This document shows positions 43,587 through 54,840 of a DNA stretch of 64,000 nt, one piece after another. The position numbers and the translations under genes were made by a program. Positions within the stretch are counted from its first letter, which is position 1, and each line of letters begins with the position of its first letter. This stretch comes from Lepas anatifera. Its lineage: Eukaryota > Arthropoda > Thecostraca > Lepadidae. Location: assembly GCA_034440635.1 (NCBI GenBank), contig JAOTON010001585.1, positions 93,675 to 157,674 on the forward strand. The letters are read 5' to 3'. Below the pieces are notes generated by a model. That model was not told the origin of the DNA. It saw nothing but the letters and a program-made list of their open reading frames with translations, and searched no databases.

Positions 43587-44029
43587 TACAAACAAGCAAA
43601 TAATGTTCAAGAGAATTGCGCACAGCAATGTACCTAGCTTGAGGATGTTTTAGTGAATGGTGCTTGGTAACACTCCTGCTACTACACTGTTTTGCAACGC
43701 ATACCAGACTGTTTTGCAATCACAGCCAGGGGCGCAAGTTTCCATATATTTGGGGGGCTCGAGCCCCCCAATGCTCGGAGAAGCCCCCCAATGACCCGAC
43801 GAGCCCCCCCAATCCCAAGTTGCGGGCCCCTGCGGACAGAGCCGGGCCCCTGCCACGATTCCGGGCCCCAGTGGTCTACTTGGGCTAGCTTTGGCTGAGG
43901 CCAGGCTCCCTGGCATGCTTGCGGGTGCCCTGTGGGCCACCCTTAACCTCGGTGTCCGCAACCGGGTCCCTAACGATATTTTTCAGGCCCACTTTGACTG
44001 CAGCCGGGTCCCTAATTCCGGCAGTCTCG

Positions 44030-47000
44030 GGCCTCCTGTCATCCAACCGGGCCCTCTGTGATCCACCCGGGCCCCCTGTGGACTGCAACCGGGCCCCCTA
44101 TAATCCACCCGGGCCCCCTGTGACTGCAGCCGGCCCCCTGTCATCTATCCGGCCCCCTGTGACTGCAACCGGGCCCCTCTTTGATCCATGCGCACCCCTG
44201 TGACTGCAACCGGGCCCCTGTGATCCAGCCGGGCCCCCTGTGATCCACCCAGGCCCCTGTGACTGCAACCGGGCCCCCTGTCATCCACCCGGGCTCCCTG
44301 TGACTGCAACCGGGCCATCTGTGATCCACCCGGCCCACCTGTGACTGCAACCGGGACCCCTGTGATACACTCGGGCCCCCTGTGATTACAACCGGGCCCC
44401 CTATCATCCACCCGGGCCCCTGTGACTGGGATCGGGCCATCTGTGATCAACCTGGGCCCCCTTTAATTACAATCGGGCCCCCTATGATTCACCCGGGCCC
44501 CCTGTGACTCCATCCGGGCCCCTTGTGACTGCAACCGGGCCATTTATGATCCACCCGGGCCCCCTGTGACTGAAACCGGGCCCCCTGTCATCCACCCGGG
44601 CCCCCCTGTGACTGCAACTGGGCTATCTGTGATCCACCCGGGGCCCCTGTGACTGCAACCGGGCCCCCTATGATCCACCCAGGCCCCCTGTGACTGCAAC
44701 CGGGCCCCATGTGATCCACCCGGGCCCCCTGTAATTACAACCGGGCCCCCTATGATCCAACCGGGCCCCCTGTGACTGCAACCTGGCCCCCTGTGATACA
44801 CCCGGACCCCCTGTGACTGCAACCGGGCCATCTGTAATCCACCCGGGGCCCCTGTGACTGCAACCAGGCACTCTGTGACTGCAACCGGGCCCCCTTTGAT
44901 CCACCCGGACCCCCTGTGACTGCAATCGGGCCCCCTGTAATCCACCTGGGGCCCCCTGTGATCCACCCGGGGCCCCAATGTGACCCATCCTGATCCCCCT
45001 GTGATCCACACGGGCCCTCTTTGACTGCAACCGGGCCCCCTGAGATCCACCCGGGCCCCCTGTGACTGCAAACGGATTCCCTGTGGTCCAACCGGGCCAC
45101 CTGTGACTGAAACCGGGCCCCCTGTCATCCATCCGGGCCCCCTGTGACTGCAACTGGGCCATCTGTGATCCACCCGGGGCCCCTGTGACTGCAACCGGGC
45201 CCCCTATGATTCACTCAGGCCCCCTGTGACTGCGACCGGGCCCCCTGTGATCCACCCGGGCCCCCTGTGACTGCAACCGGACACCTTGTGATTACAACCA
45301 GGCCAGTTAAGATCCACCCGGGCCATCTGTGATCCACCCGGGTCCCCTGTGACTGCAACCGGGCCCTCTGTGAGCCATCCGGCCCCCTGTGACTGCAACC
45401 GGGCCCCCTGTAATCCACCCGGGCCCCCTGTGACTGCAGCCGGGCCCCCTGTGATCTATCCGGCCCCCTGTGACTGCAACCGGGCCCCTCTTTGATCCAC
45501 CCGCACCCCTGTGACAGCAACCGGGCCCCTGTGATCCAGCCGGGCCCCCTGTGATCCACCCGGGCCCCTGTGACTGCAACCGGGCCCCCTGTCATCCACC
45601 CGGGCTCCCTGTGACTGCAACCGGGCCATCTGTGATCCACCCGGCCCACCTGTGACTGCAACCGGGCCCCCTGTGATACACCCGGGCCCCCTGTGATTAC
45701 AACCGGCCCCCTATCATCCACCCGGGCCCCCTGTGACTGGGATCGGGCCATCTGTGATCAACCCGGGCCCCCCTTTAATTACAATCTGGCCCCCTATGAT
45801 TCACCCGGGGCCCCTGTGACTCCATCCGGGCCCCCTGTGACTGCAACCGGGCCATTTATGATCCACCCGGGCCCCCTGTGACTGAAACCGGGCCCCCTGT
45901 CATCCACCCAGGCCCCCTGTGACTGCAACTGGGCTATCTGTGATCCACCCGGGGCCCCTGTGACTGCAACCGGGCCCCCTATGATCCACCCAGGCCCCCT
46001 GTGACTGCAACCGGGCCCCATGTGATCCACCGGGCCCCCTTTAATTACAACCGGGCCCCCTATGATCCAACTGGGCCCCCTGTGACTGACACCGGGCCCC
46101 CTGTGATACACCCGGGCCCCCTGTGACTGCAACTGGGCCATCTGTGATCCACCCGGGGCCCCTGTGACTGCAACCAGGCACTCTGTGACTGCAAACGGGC
46201 CCCCTTTGATCCACCCGGGCCCCCTGTGACTGCAATCGGGCCCCCTGTAATCCACCTGGGGCCCCCTGTGATCCACCTGGGGCCCCATGTGATCCATCCT
46301 GGTCCCCCTGTGATCCACACGGGCCCTCTTTGACTGCAACCGGGCCCCCTGAGATCCACCCGGGCCCCCTGTGACTGCAAACGGATTCCATGTGGTCCAA
46401 CCGGGCCACCTGTGACTGAAACCGGGCCCCCTGTCATCCATCCGGGCCCCTGTGACTGCAACTGGGCCATCTGTGATCCACCCGGGGCCCCTGTGACTGC
46501 AACCGGGCCCCCTATGATTCACTCAGGTCCCCTGTGACTGCGACCGGGCCCCCTGTGATCCACCCGGGCCCCCTGTGACTGCAACCGGACCCCCCTGTGG
46601 TTACAACCAGGCCAGTTAAGATCCACCCGGGCCATCTGTGATCCACCTGGATCCCCTGTGACTGCAACCGGGCCCTCTGTGAGCCATCCGGCCCCCTGTG
46701 ACTGCAACCGGGCCCCCTGTAATCCACCCGGCCCCCTGTGACTGCAACCGGGCCTTCTGTGATACACCCGGGCCCCCTGGGACTGCAACCGGGCCATCTG
46801 TGATCCACCCGGGCCCCCTGGGACTGCAACCGGGCCATCTGTGATCCACTCGGGGCCCCTGTGACTGCAACCATGCACTATGTGACTGCAACCGGGCCCC
46901 CTGTGACTGCAACCGGGCCCCCTTTGATCCACCCGGGCCCCCTGTGACTGCAATCGGGCCCCCTGTAATCCACCTGGGGCCCCCTGTGATCCACCCGGGG

Positions 47001-47520
47001 CCCCATGTGATCCATCCTGGGCCCCCTGTGATCCACACGGGCCCTCTTTGACTGCAACCGGGCCCCCTGAGATCCACCCGGGCCCCCTGTGACTGCAAAC
47101 GGATTCCCTGTGGTCCAACCGGGCCACCTGTGACTGAAACCGGGCCCCTGGAATCCACCCGGCCCCCTGTTATCCACCCGGGCCCCTGTGACTGCAAGCG
47201 TGCCATCTATGATCCACTCGGGCCCCCTGTGACTGAAACCGGCCCCCTGTAATCCACTCGGGCCCCCTGTGACTGCAACCGGGCCCCATGTGATCCACCC
47301 GGGCCCCCTGCAATTACAACCGGGCCCCCTATGATACACCCGGCCCCCTGTTATCCACCCGGGCCCCTGTGACTGCAACCGGGCCCTCTGTGATCCGCAC
47401 GAGCCCCTGTCACCGCAACCGGGCGCCTGTGATCCACCCGGGCCCCCTGTGACTGCAACCGGGACCTGTGACTGCAACCGGGACCTGTGACTGCAACCGG
47501 GCTCCCTGTGGTCCAGGAGG
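44030..47520. repeat. 41-bp GC-rich minisatellite (20/21-bp half-units)
   Basis: The basic pattern is CGGGCCCCCTGTGATCCACC followed by CGGGCCCCCTGTGACTGCAAC, so a 41-bp dimer of two similar halves. Higher-order repeats are visible: an ATCTATCCGGCCCCC landmark recurs 1311 bp apart (44143, 45454), and AACGGATTCC recurs at 45071, 46380 and 47098. As 41 is not divisible by three, both strands carry long overlapping stop-free frames (for example about 240 codons of GPGG/QSQG-type repeat on the minus strand). I do not regard them as proteins. Degenerate half-units extend from 43.8 to 51.0 kb. Confidence 0.93.
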
Positions 47521-48066
47521 CGCGGGTCCTCTAATGCCACGGACGGGCCCTTGCCATGAGTGCGGGGCCCCGTGGTCTATCTGGGCTTGCTGTGGCTGCG
47601 GTCGGGCTCCCTGGCATGCTTGCCTGGCATGCTTGCTTGGGTGCGATCCCCTTTAGGGCCAGCCATAATCGCTGTGTCCGCAAACGGGCCCCTAACGATA
47701 TTCTCAGGCCCATTTTGACTGCATCCGGGGCCCTATTTCTGGCAGTCTTGGGACCTTTTTGGTTCCTCTGTGACTGCAACCGGGCTCCTTGTATTCTGCC
47801 TTGGCCCCTTTTAGTCTGCCCGGGGCCTTTGTAGGTGGTCTGGGCTTTTTGTAGTGTGCCTGGGTCCTGTGTGGTCCGCCCGGGCCCCTGTGGTCTGCCC
47901 GCGCCCCTTGTGGGCGGTCTGGGCTCCTTTTAGTCTGCCCGGGCCCTCTGTGGTCTGCTCGGGCCCCCTGTGGTCTACCCAGCCCCCTGCGGTCTGCCCG
48001 GCCCCTTGCAATTTGCCCGGGCTCCTATGGTTTGTCCGTGTCCCTGTGGTCTGCAAGGAACCACAG
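47521..48066. repeat. Degenerate GGGCCCC/TGTGGTCTGCC half-unit array
   Basis: Irregular 20-22-bp steps of the kind CTGTGGTCTGCCCGGGCCCC. Similar stretches occur at 48240-48410, 49370-49447, 49805-50020, 50300-50410 and 50680-50800. They connect the core array to both ends of the giant element. Confidence 0.7.
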
Positions 48067-48237
48067 CACTAGCGGATCCATCGGGGGTAAAGGTAAAATC
48101 GGGGGGATTTGATGCCTTCCCCAAATCCCCCGATTTTACCGATTTTTACGGATTTTCTTCAAACAAAAACCATATGTTTTTCACGATTTGGGGACCCGTT
48201 GCCCCCTCCCCCCACCATCGGCCTGAATCCGCCCCTG
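48067..48237. mobile_element. Short MITE (CACTAGCGGATCCAT ends) nested in the giant element
   Basis: The left end is CACTAGCGGATCCATCGG and the right end GAATCCGCCCCTG. The interior shares TTCTTCAAAC...CATATGTTTTTCACGATTTGG with 30927-31069. It also contains a hairpin around TAAAATCGGGGGGATTT and its inverse. No clear target duplication. Confidence 0.6.
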
Positions 48238-48410
48238 ATTCCACTCCTCCCACTTCGCTGTATTCGGGAACCCGTGCTATAATTTCAGGCTCCCTCTGGG
48301 CTACCCAGGCCTCCTCTGGCTCTAGCCGGGCTCCTTGCCTTGCTTACGACCCCCCGTAGTTCACCACCCCCCCCCCCATCGTGCGCAGCCGGGCCCCTTC
48401 CGATAAGTAA

Positions 48411-49020
48411 TGGTTTAATAAATTGACATGTTTGTTATTTTGGCATCTCTTCGCCGGCACTACTTTTCTTCATTGATATATTTCTAGGTATTTTTGTCAG
48501 AAATGTGCATGAAGTTTTCCATTTTTGTTTGTTCTCGTGGAATTTTAAATACAGACCAATTTAAGTCTCTTAAATTTGTCTGTCAAAAATTGTATCATAT
48601 CTTGTCGTCAAATCTGGGTAAAATAATGTGCGTCCGCCGGCGAATGGTAGCCTCTTAATTTCCCGGGCTTGTCAGCGCAGCGCGAAGGAAGCTAAGGCAT
48701 GCTCCTGGCCTCTTGTCGCATTCGCCGAGGCGAATGGTTTGCACAAAGTTTGCCTTGAACAGTAAAATTGGCATGCTTATGATTCAATCGGCTTGTGTCT
48801 ACTCTGGAAAAGTTTCGTTAGGCTCTGATTTGGATTTTACGTTTGGGCATTTCGTGTCAATCCAAATCGTGCTCCGTTGCGCAGTGTTGAATGGCAAGTG
48901 AAGTGATTGTTTGCCATTAGCTCCTGTCGGGCTAAATCCCTAATGAGTGATGATCCCCTGTCCGGCTCCCCTGATGGCTAAATACCAAGACTTGGAGAAT
49001 ATTTTGCCCCCTATGGCCGC
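48411..49020. other. Unique-looking AT-rich interior of the giant element
   Basis: Not minisatellite and not obviously a MITE; no gene recognised. This is one place where remains of an ancestral transposase could be sought by search. Confidence 0.35.
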
Positions 49021-49447
49021 CAGTGACGTATCTAGAATTTGGGTAAGGGGAGGGGAGGGGCAAAGCCTCAGGGGATAGGGTGGCACTTAGCCACCCGAAG
49101 GGCGCACTTTTCACCCAAAGGGCGACCAATCGTCGCATCCTGGGGGAGGGGAGGGTTTGGGGGCGGCATTTCGTCCTCAGAGGCTCTTGGGTTTAAGGGG
49201 TGGCTGCCCCATTCGCCCCCCCTGGTGGCCACCCCATTCGCCCCGCCCCCTGGTAGCTGCAGCCGGGTCCCTACTCCCAGTAGTTAATACCCTGTGGATG
49301 CAGACGGGCCTGCCATGGATGCGGTTCGTGTAACTGCAACCAGCCTCTGCCATGCTTGCCATGCGGGCCCCTGTGGTATCCCGGGCCCCTATTGGTCTGA
49401 CCGGGCCCCCTGTGGCCTGTCCGGGCCCCTGTGGTCTGCCCGGGCCC

Positions 49448-49804
49448 CAGTGTGCAAAGTATGGCATTTTCGACGAGATCTCGTCGGTGCGAGTGCCCTT
49501 GGAGACAGGAGCGAGTGGTGCGAATTTTATCAGCCTGGTGCGAATTTGCAAGACTGGTGCGAGGAAGTTGACACTGAATACCAAAAAAAATAATGACTGA
49601 ATAGTTAGGAAGACACAGGAGGGGGCCTTATAAAAAGTCCTTAACTAACTAATAAGAGAGGTAGTATTGCATCGTGTGGGTAGGAATGTGTGCGTTTTCT
49701 CCCTGGTATATGGCAGATTGGTGCGAATTTTTTTAGGCTGGTGGTGCGATAATTTTGGATGGCTGGTGCGACTCGTCTGGCCTGCTGCCATACTTTGCAG
49801 ACTG
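49448..49804. mobile_element. MITE with CAGTSTGCAAAGTA ends, copy 2
   Basis: The left end CAGTGTGCAAAGTATGGCA and right end TGCCATACTTTGCAGACTG are inverted. It is closely similar to 40937-41298 over its whole length (shared GGTGCGAATTTT modules). CCGGG(T/C)CC sequence flanks both sides but is part of the surrounding array, so the target duplication cannot be proven. Confidence 0.7.
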
Positions 49805-50019
49805 ACCGGGTCCCAGTTGGTCTGCACGGACCCCTTGTCTGCTAGTGCCCATTTTGTTCTGATCGAGCCCCTTGTGGTCTGCCCGGGCCTCCTGTGGTTT
49901 TCCCGGAACCCTTTTGGTCTGTCCGGGCCTCTGTGTGGCCTCTGCGGACCCCCTTTTGTCCGTTCGGGGCCCCTTTTGTCTGCGCGGGCCCTCTGTGGTT
50001 TGCCTGGGCCCCTCCCAGT

Positions 50020-50300
50020 CTGCCAAGTATGGCACTTTTGGCGAGATCTCGTGGTGCAGACACCCTTCAGGTGGTTCGAACTTTGGAGCAAACAAATGCC
50101 CACTTTTGCTGTATGGTGCGAGGGAGCTCAAATCAAACACCCACAGAGGTCTGAGAAGGGAGAAACTGGTAAGAACATCGAAATTTCCGGGTCAGTGAAA
50201 TTTCTCACCAGTGCTTGGTGTTAATTTTAGGCTGCTGGTGGTGCGAAAAATCTACAAGGCTGGTGCGGACTCGTCGGGTCTGCTGCCATACTTTCCAGAC
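50020..50300. mobile_element. Diverged third copy of the CAGTSTGCAAAGTA MITE
   Basis: Starts AGTCTGCCAAGTATGGCAC and ends CTGCCATACTTTCCAGACTG, with GGTGCGA modules between. Confidence 0.55.
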
Positions 50301-50410
50301 TGGGGCCCCTCTGTGGTTAGCCCGGCCCCTGTGTTCTGCTCGGGTCCCTGTGGTCTGCCCGGGTCCTTTCATCTGTCCAGGCCCCGTGTGGTCTGCCCGG
50401 GCCCGCTGCC

Positions 50411-50677
50411 CAGCCAGCAATTCCGACCGGGCCCAGACCGGGCTGGGCCGGGCTCTGCCCGAGCCCTAAGACTCATAGCTGAGCCACATAGACTCGGGCT
50501 GAGCCCGAAATTAGGTCGGGGGATGACAACTTGCCCGAGCGGTAGAGCCCGGTCTTGCTTGACCATGGGCTCTGCCCAGGCGCAGCGGAGCTGGACCTGG
50601 GCTGAGCCCATGTACGCGGGCTCTGCCCAGTCAAAGCCCAGCATATATCGGGCAGAGTCCAGCCAAATTGCTGGCTG
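50411..50677. mobile_element. 267-bp MITE with CAGCCAGCAATT ends
   Basis: The left end CAGCCAGCAATTCCG and right end AAATTGCTGGCTG are inverted. The interior is built of GGGCTGAGCCC-like and GGGCTCTGCCC-like words. The same ends bound the 3.6-kb element at 58981-62561, of which this would be a deletion derivative. No target duplication is evident. Confidence 0.7.
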
Positions 50678-51703
50678 TGTGTGGTCTGCTCGGGCCCCTT
50701 CTGGGCTTACCGGCGTCCTATGGTTTTCTGGGTTCCTGTGGTCTGCCCGGCCCCTTTGGTGTGCTCAGGCCCTCTGTGGTCTGTCTGGGCCCCTTGTGGT
50801 CTAAGAATATCGTGTAGAAACTGAAGCTGTTGTGTTAGTCGCGTATTTGCAGGAGTTCCTTATTTGTTAGCAGTTTCGTGCCCCAGGTGGTGTATCCGTG
50901 CTCCCTGTTGCCGAAACCGGCCCCCTGCCATGCTTGCGGGCCCCCTGTGGTTTTCCCGGGCAACGTGCGGCCGGTCCCATGCCTCCTGGAACATTCGGGG
51001 AAAAATGGATGGGGCGTGAGAAATGTTAGGCCCCCCATTCCTTTTGTACTGATCCTATATGAGGATTGTAAAGGGAAATAGGCAGTACCACCTATTCATA
51101 GTACCCCTTGACCGGTACCCAGTGTTGTAAAATGTCATGAACTGGCAAGGTGAATGGATCAGAAAAAGGTGTCTTGATCATGTAACATAAATATCAGTAG
51201 GTTCGATTTCCCTGCTGATAAAGGAATTTCGCACTTCGATCTCTACCTTCCATTTGTATCAAATTTTTCGCGATAATGCGATTTCGTTCCAGGTGTGAAT
51301 GTTAAAATGGTTGGACAGTATAAACATAAGTCGGGTGCACAAAAGCGTAAAACAAAGAACATTCAATACTGAGGGGCTGCTCTGGCAAAACTACCTAAAC
51401 TTTCTTCATTTTTCAGGTAACCTATGAATCTAGAATCGTCTTGCTAATTTTGCAAACTGTTATAAAATGACCCCGATCATATTTGCATTTAATCTCTAGC
51501 AACGTACGCGTCCACTTAAAGTAGTTCATATCACTACTATTTTTGGTACTTTGCAAGCTACGTTCATTTATCGACCGCAAAAAATTAAAACCCCAATTTA
51601 AAACTAACTCGGAAAAGTGCAATGTGTATAGTTTCCAGCAAAACGGTAAAGTAAGGTTATAATTCCAATCCTTCTTTTCCTGATCATTGCCTTCCTCGGC
51701 CAG

Positions 51704-51819
51704 GCCACCAGCCGGATCCCGTTTGCTAAAAGACCCTCCAGCATCCATCCCTCCTGCGTCGTCCGGGGCTGATCCCGTTGTACCTCCGGAGGAGAGCATC
51801 CGCGTGGACGACGAAGACG
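51704..51819 (+). CDS. Exon-like segment inside the giant element
   Basis: A pyrimidine-rich acceptor (CTTCCTCGGCCAG) and a consensus donor (GACG|GTAAGTAG) enclose 116 bp. One frame is open throughout, entering with one base and leaving with one. It encodes a Pro/Ala-rich then acidic peptide (PPASIPPASSGADPVVPPEE, then SIRVDDED). The GC and codon texture differ from the surrounding AT-rich DNA. Neighbouring exons are not recognised, and the phase does not fit the exon at 59565. It may be an exon of a captured gene or of a lost element gene. Confidence 0.4.
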
Positions 51820-52111
51820 GTAAGTAGACACCTACTTGTCCAATATCCTTACATAGTTTGGCAGCTCGTTCAAAAGATTGGGTCTTCTGACTACTTTTTG
51901 GGCTAAATAGTGCAAATCAGGAACAGTGACGAATAGCGCGCTAAAAATTGTTATTTAACCTTTGCAGTCAGTTTTTGACAACGAACGGTCGAAAATAAGT
52001 TTTTTCGGTCACATTTTCATAAAAAAATACGGGCCCCCCATCATATACGGGCCCCCTTTCGAGCCGGGTGCCCCCCAATCGAAAACATAAAGTTGCGCCC
52101 CTGATCACAGC

Positions 52112-52963
52112 AGCAGGAATAATAACAGCCAAAGCATATGATTATCATGAATAATAATATTGTGCAAACATATCCTGAATAATAATATCCCTATACCTAT
52201 TCCTATTGATTCTTCCTTTTTAGCTACGCTCGCGCTTTGTCTCCCTCTTCACCCCCTCCAACAGCAAGCGCAGACCACTGGATGTGACGTCACACCTCGT
52301 AGCATATAACATGGGAAAATTAAATGATTTAATATTCAAACTTTTGCAAAAAAGCCAACAATCGAAAATAAAATGTTTATTCATTCCATTCGGGATAAAT
52401 TTAATTACCGAGTACTCTCACAAATTCGTAAACAGGAAGTGCCATTAGCAGCAGTTTAACACACGGCTCAATGGTGAAGGGATTCCTTCACGCTTATGTG
52501 ACGTCACTCAAGCGTTGAGGAATCCCTATTGAACGTACCTTTAAGTAAAGGTATCTTGCTTACACCCCCGCACCCCGCGCCACATAAGAGTCTGGAAAAA
52601 TTAAGCTGAGTATCAGATTTGTCACATAATACCAAAGTTTATAAACCTCTAGTTAGTCTGTACAAAGCTGTTGATCAAGGCCTTTGGCTAAGGCTGGGGG
52701 CTCCGGACGCGCGGTAGACAGCGCGCAGCTGCGCGGGGGCGTAAGTTAGCGCGCAGCGGCTTTCCGAAGGATCCATCGGCACGCAGCTAAGTTGTGGCGG
52801 AAGTAGTGTCGCAACTCGCCGTCTTACGCGCTAACTTTCCGCGTCTTCTTAACAGCGCCGAAGACAGCGCGGAAGCCTGTATGATTCTTTTAAAGTAATA
52901 AAAAACATTGGAAATGCCAGTGGAGCCAAGTTATATGATTTGCGTTCGACAAAACATGTATTT
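52112..52963. other. Stretch right of the giant element, with CRE palindrome
   Basis: At about 52479-52530 an imperfect inverted repeat (AGGGATTCCTTCACGCTT / AGCGTTGAGGAATCCCT) encloses TGACGTCA, a perfect CREB/ATF-type site. CG-rich words GCGCGCAGC cluster at 52707-52860. No gene recognised. Confidence 0.4.
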
Positions 52964-52967
52964 TTAA

Positions 52968-53884
52968 CACCCGCACTGGAGGGGGTCTGGCACTAACGCG
53001 CACTGGAGGGGGCCTGGTAGGCCCCCCTAAGATCTCGGAAACTAAGAGGGTTAGAAAAACGCCACTTGGTAGATGGGTGGGGGCTATGGTGATCTACATG
53101 ATGACCAATTTTCATTGACCTAGGTCAATATCTTCAAGGTCAAACGAGGTCGTAAAGGTCAAATATTGGCCATGCTGGTATCGATTGATAAATGCTGTGA
53201 TTATGCAGGAAAATGGCGGAAAAAAGCTAAAGGCGGACAAGGTTCATAGAGAAGAGGTCTCAGAGAGGCTTCCCCACAACTTTTGGGTCAAGGTCATTCA
53301 AGGTCATTGACCTTTAAGGTCACCATATGGTATACTACTTATTATTTACACTTTGACTAACACTGTAGCCACTGTTTGGCGGGAAATGAGGATTGACCTT
53401 TCCCAATGACCTTTGACCTTCACCTTTCACCTTGACCTTTGTATTGGGGTACCCTACCGATGACGTCATAGCATAATATATGTCAGACGGGGTAACGTCA
53501 TTTGGCCGGACGCACAGTGGTCAGTGACCTTGAAAGTGCAGATATGACCTTGACCTGTGACCTTTGACCTTGACTTTGACTTTCATGTTAAGTGACCTTG
53601 ACATATAGTCCCGCTTATATGACGTTATGACGTCACCACTCGGTCTTCAATGCAAGCTAACTGGTCCGACCGCGCGTTTACGGTGATCTCAAAATGCAGG
53701 TCTGACTTTGAAAGCCTATAAGTCAAAAAAATTGTCTGCCGATTTTCAAAAAGTCTTCACCAATCGACGCGCTATTAAATTCTGTTAAATGTGGCCAGGT
53801 TTCGTTTTTCCGCTACAAGCGGTTCTCCGGCCACCTCGGAAAAACAGGTGGGGGGCCTCCGAGGGCCCCCCTCCAGTGCGCGTG
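52968..53884. mobile_element. 917-bp TTAA-type MITE, copy 1
   Basis: The ends are TTAA|CACCCGCACTGGAGGGG and CCCCTCCAGTGCGCGTG|TTAA, inverted apart from one base, with TTAA at 52964-52967 and 53885-53888. The interior contains many TGACCT/AGGTCA half-sites, including direct repeats spaced by one base (TGACCTTTGACCT at 53407 and 53558). No transposase frame. It is nearly identical to the copy at 55834-56750. Confidence 0.88.
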
Positions 53885-53888
53885 TTAA

Positions 53889-53990
53889 CCCGCGCCCCAC
53901 CGGGGGTCCGGCGCCACCTTCGCCCCACTGGGGGCCATCGATGGCCCCCTCTAACTCCGGAAAATATGGGGGTTAGCGCAAATCTGCAAA
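53889..53990. mobile_element. Fragment of a related TTAA element sharing the same TTAA
   Basis: Directly after the shared TTAA (53885-53888) comes CCCGCGCCCCACCGGGGGTCC and CGCCACCTTCGCCCCACTGG, matching the start plan of the CACGCGCATTGACGGGGGTC elements. No right end is found. Confidence 0.45.
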
Positions 53991-54639
53991 GTGCAATAGA
54001 AAGCTCGCGTGAATTCAGTAAGAAATTACTTCGCATGTTTTAGTGCTCAGGTCAATGGTTTGACCTCCAGAGATCAAATTAGGCCAATATCGGCTATTTT
54101 CACTCAAATATGCAATGATCCCTGCCAACAAGCAGTAGTGGGAACCATATGGGTATTGAACGGGCTAGGTGGGCCCTTACGGGCCATGGGTTCAAGATGG
54201 GCCATTCATATGGCACCCATATGGCCTGGAACTGGTATTCTTGTGGGTCAAATGTTCACAAGGGAGATGGTATCGAGGTGGGCGTGCCAGGTGGGATCCA
54301 TATAGGCGGTGGTGGTTTTTATATGAGCCATTGTCATCTATGCACGTGGTATGCTGGTGGGCCCGCAGCATGGTTTCCATGTGACTCTGTGATGGTATTG
54401 CTATGGGCCAGAAAAGGACTAAAAACTGTATTCAGACCAATTTAGAATCATTCCGTGATTTTCATGTATTACTGACAAAAGCTTTTAATCTTACAACTTG
54501 TAAGTTACAAGTACCTGAAAGAGTGTCACCTCTCACCTATTCGCCCTTGAGGACGCAAATTTCGGGACCCTAGCGATACGATTTCAAAGGGCGGAAACTC
54601 CGCGTTTGAATTCATGTGTATGTATAGCATAGCACTCTC
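53991..54639. other. Non-coding stretch with ATGGGC/CCATATGG words
   Basis: 54140-54420 is built of recurring words such as CATATGGG, GGGCC and ATGGCACCCATATGG. This texture resembles the interiors of the CAGCCAGCAATT elements, but no inverted ends could be fixed. Confidence 0.35.
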
Positions 54640-54722
54640 GGCGCTGCACAATGATGCGTCGCTTAGAGCATAACGCTCCTGTCTCTGAACCATGGGTCCC
54701 GGGTTCAAGTCCCAGCAGTGCC
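54640..54722 (+). repeat. tRNA-like head, probably a SINE
   Basis: GGCGCTGC and GCAGTGCC can pair as an acceptor stem with one G-U pair. GGGTTCAAGTCCC fits a T-arm with the RNA polymerase III B box, and a weak A-box-like GCTTAGAGC lies upstream. The anticodon arm does not fold well, so a functional tRNA is unlikely. Sequence to about 54840, with a CCCACTGACAT/ATGTCAGTGGG hairpin, may be the SINE body. Confidence 0.45.
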
Positions 54723-54840
54723 TCTGAATAAGTTGATCTGATCATCTTAATGCCTCCTAACAGGGTGAAGGCTGGTTGCGCTGTATAGCCTTGGCATTTG
54801 GTGCTCCCACTGACATAAAATGTCAGTGGGTATGCCGTCA

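Larger units (their letters stand above)
43727..52103. mobile_element. Giant 8.4-kb hAT-like element filled with minisatellite DNA
   Basis: The left terminus is CAGGGGCGCAAGTTT and the right terminus AAAGTTGCGCCCCTG. They are inverted with one mismatch in 15, and both are followed inward by a GGGGGGC block. A perfect 8-bp direct repeat ATCACAGC lies directly outside (43719-43726 and 52104-52111). Together these are the signature of one hAT-type insertion of 8377 bp. No transposase frame is visible. The interior is a 3.5-kb minisatellite, related GGGCCCC-rich DNA, at least three nested MITEs and one exon-like segment near the right end. Either the array grew after insertion, or the ends mobilised an array already present. 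Confidence 0.85.

Noticed and set aside
44141..47540. Long minus-strand frames resembling collagen-like or silk-like Gly-rich proteins
   Set aside because: No Gly-X-Y register; they mirror the 41-bp DNA repeat and overlap in several frames.
43727..52103. Helitron
   Set aside because: Inverted CAG/CTG ends and an 8-bp target duplication contradict Helitron structure.
54640..54722. Functional tRNA gene
   Set aside because: Acceptor and T arms look right but the anticodon arm does not pair, so a SINE or tRNA relic is more likely.
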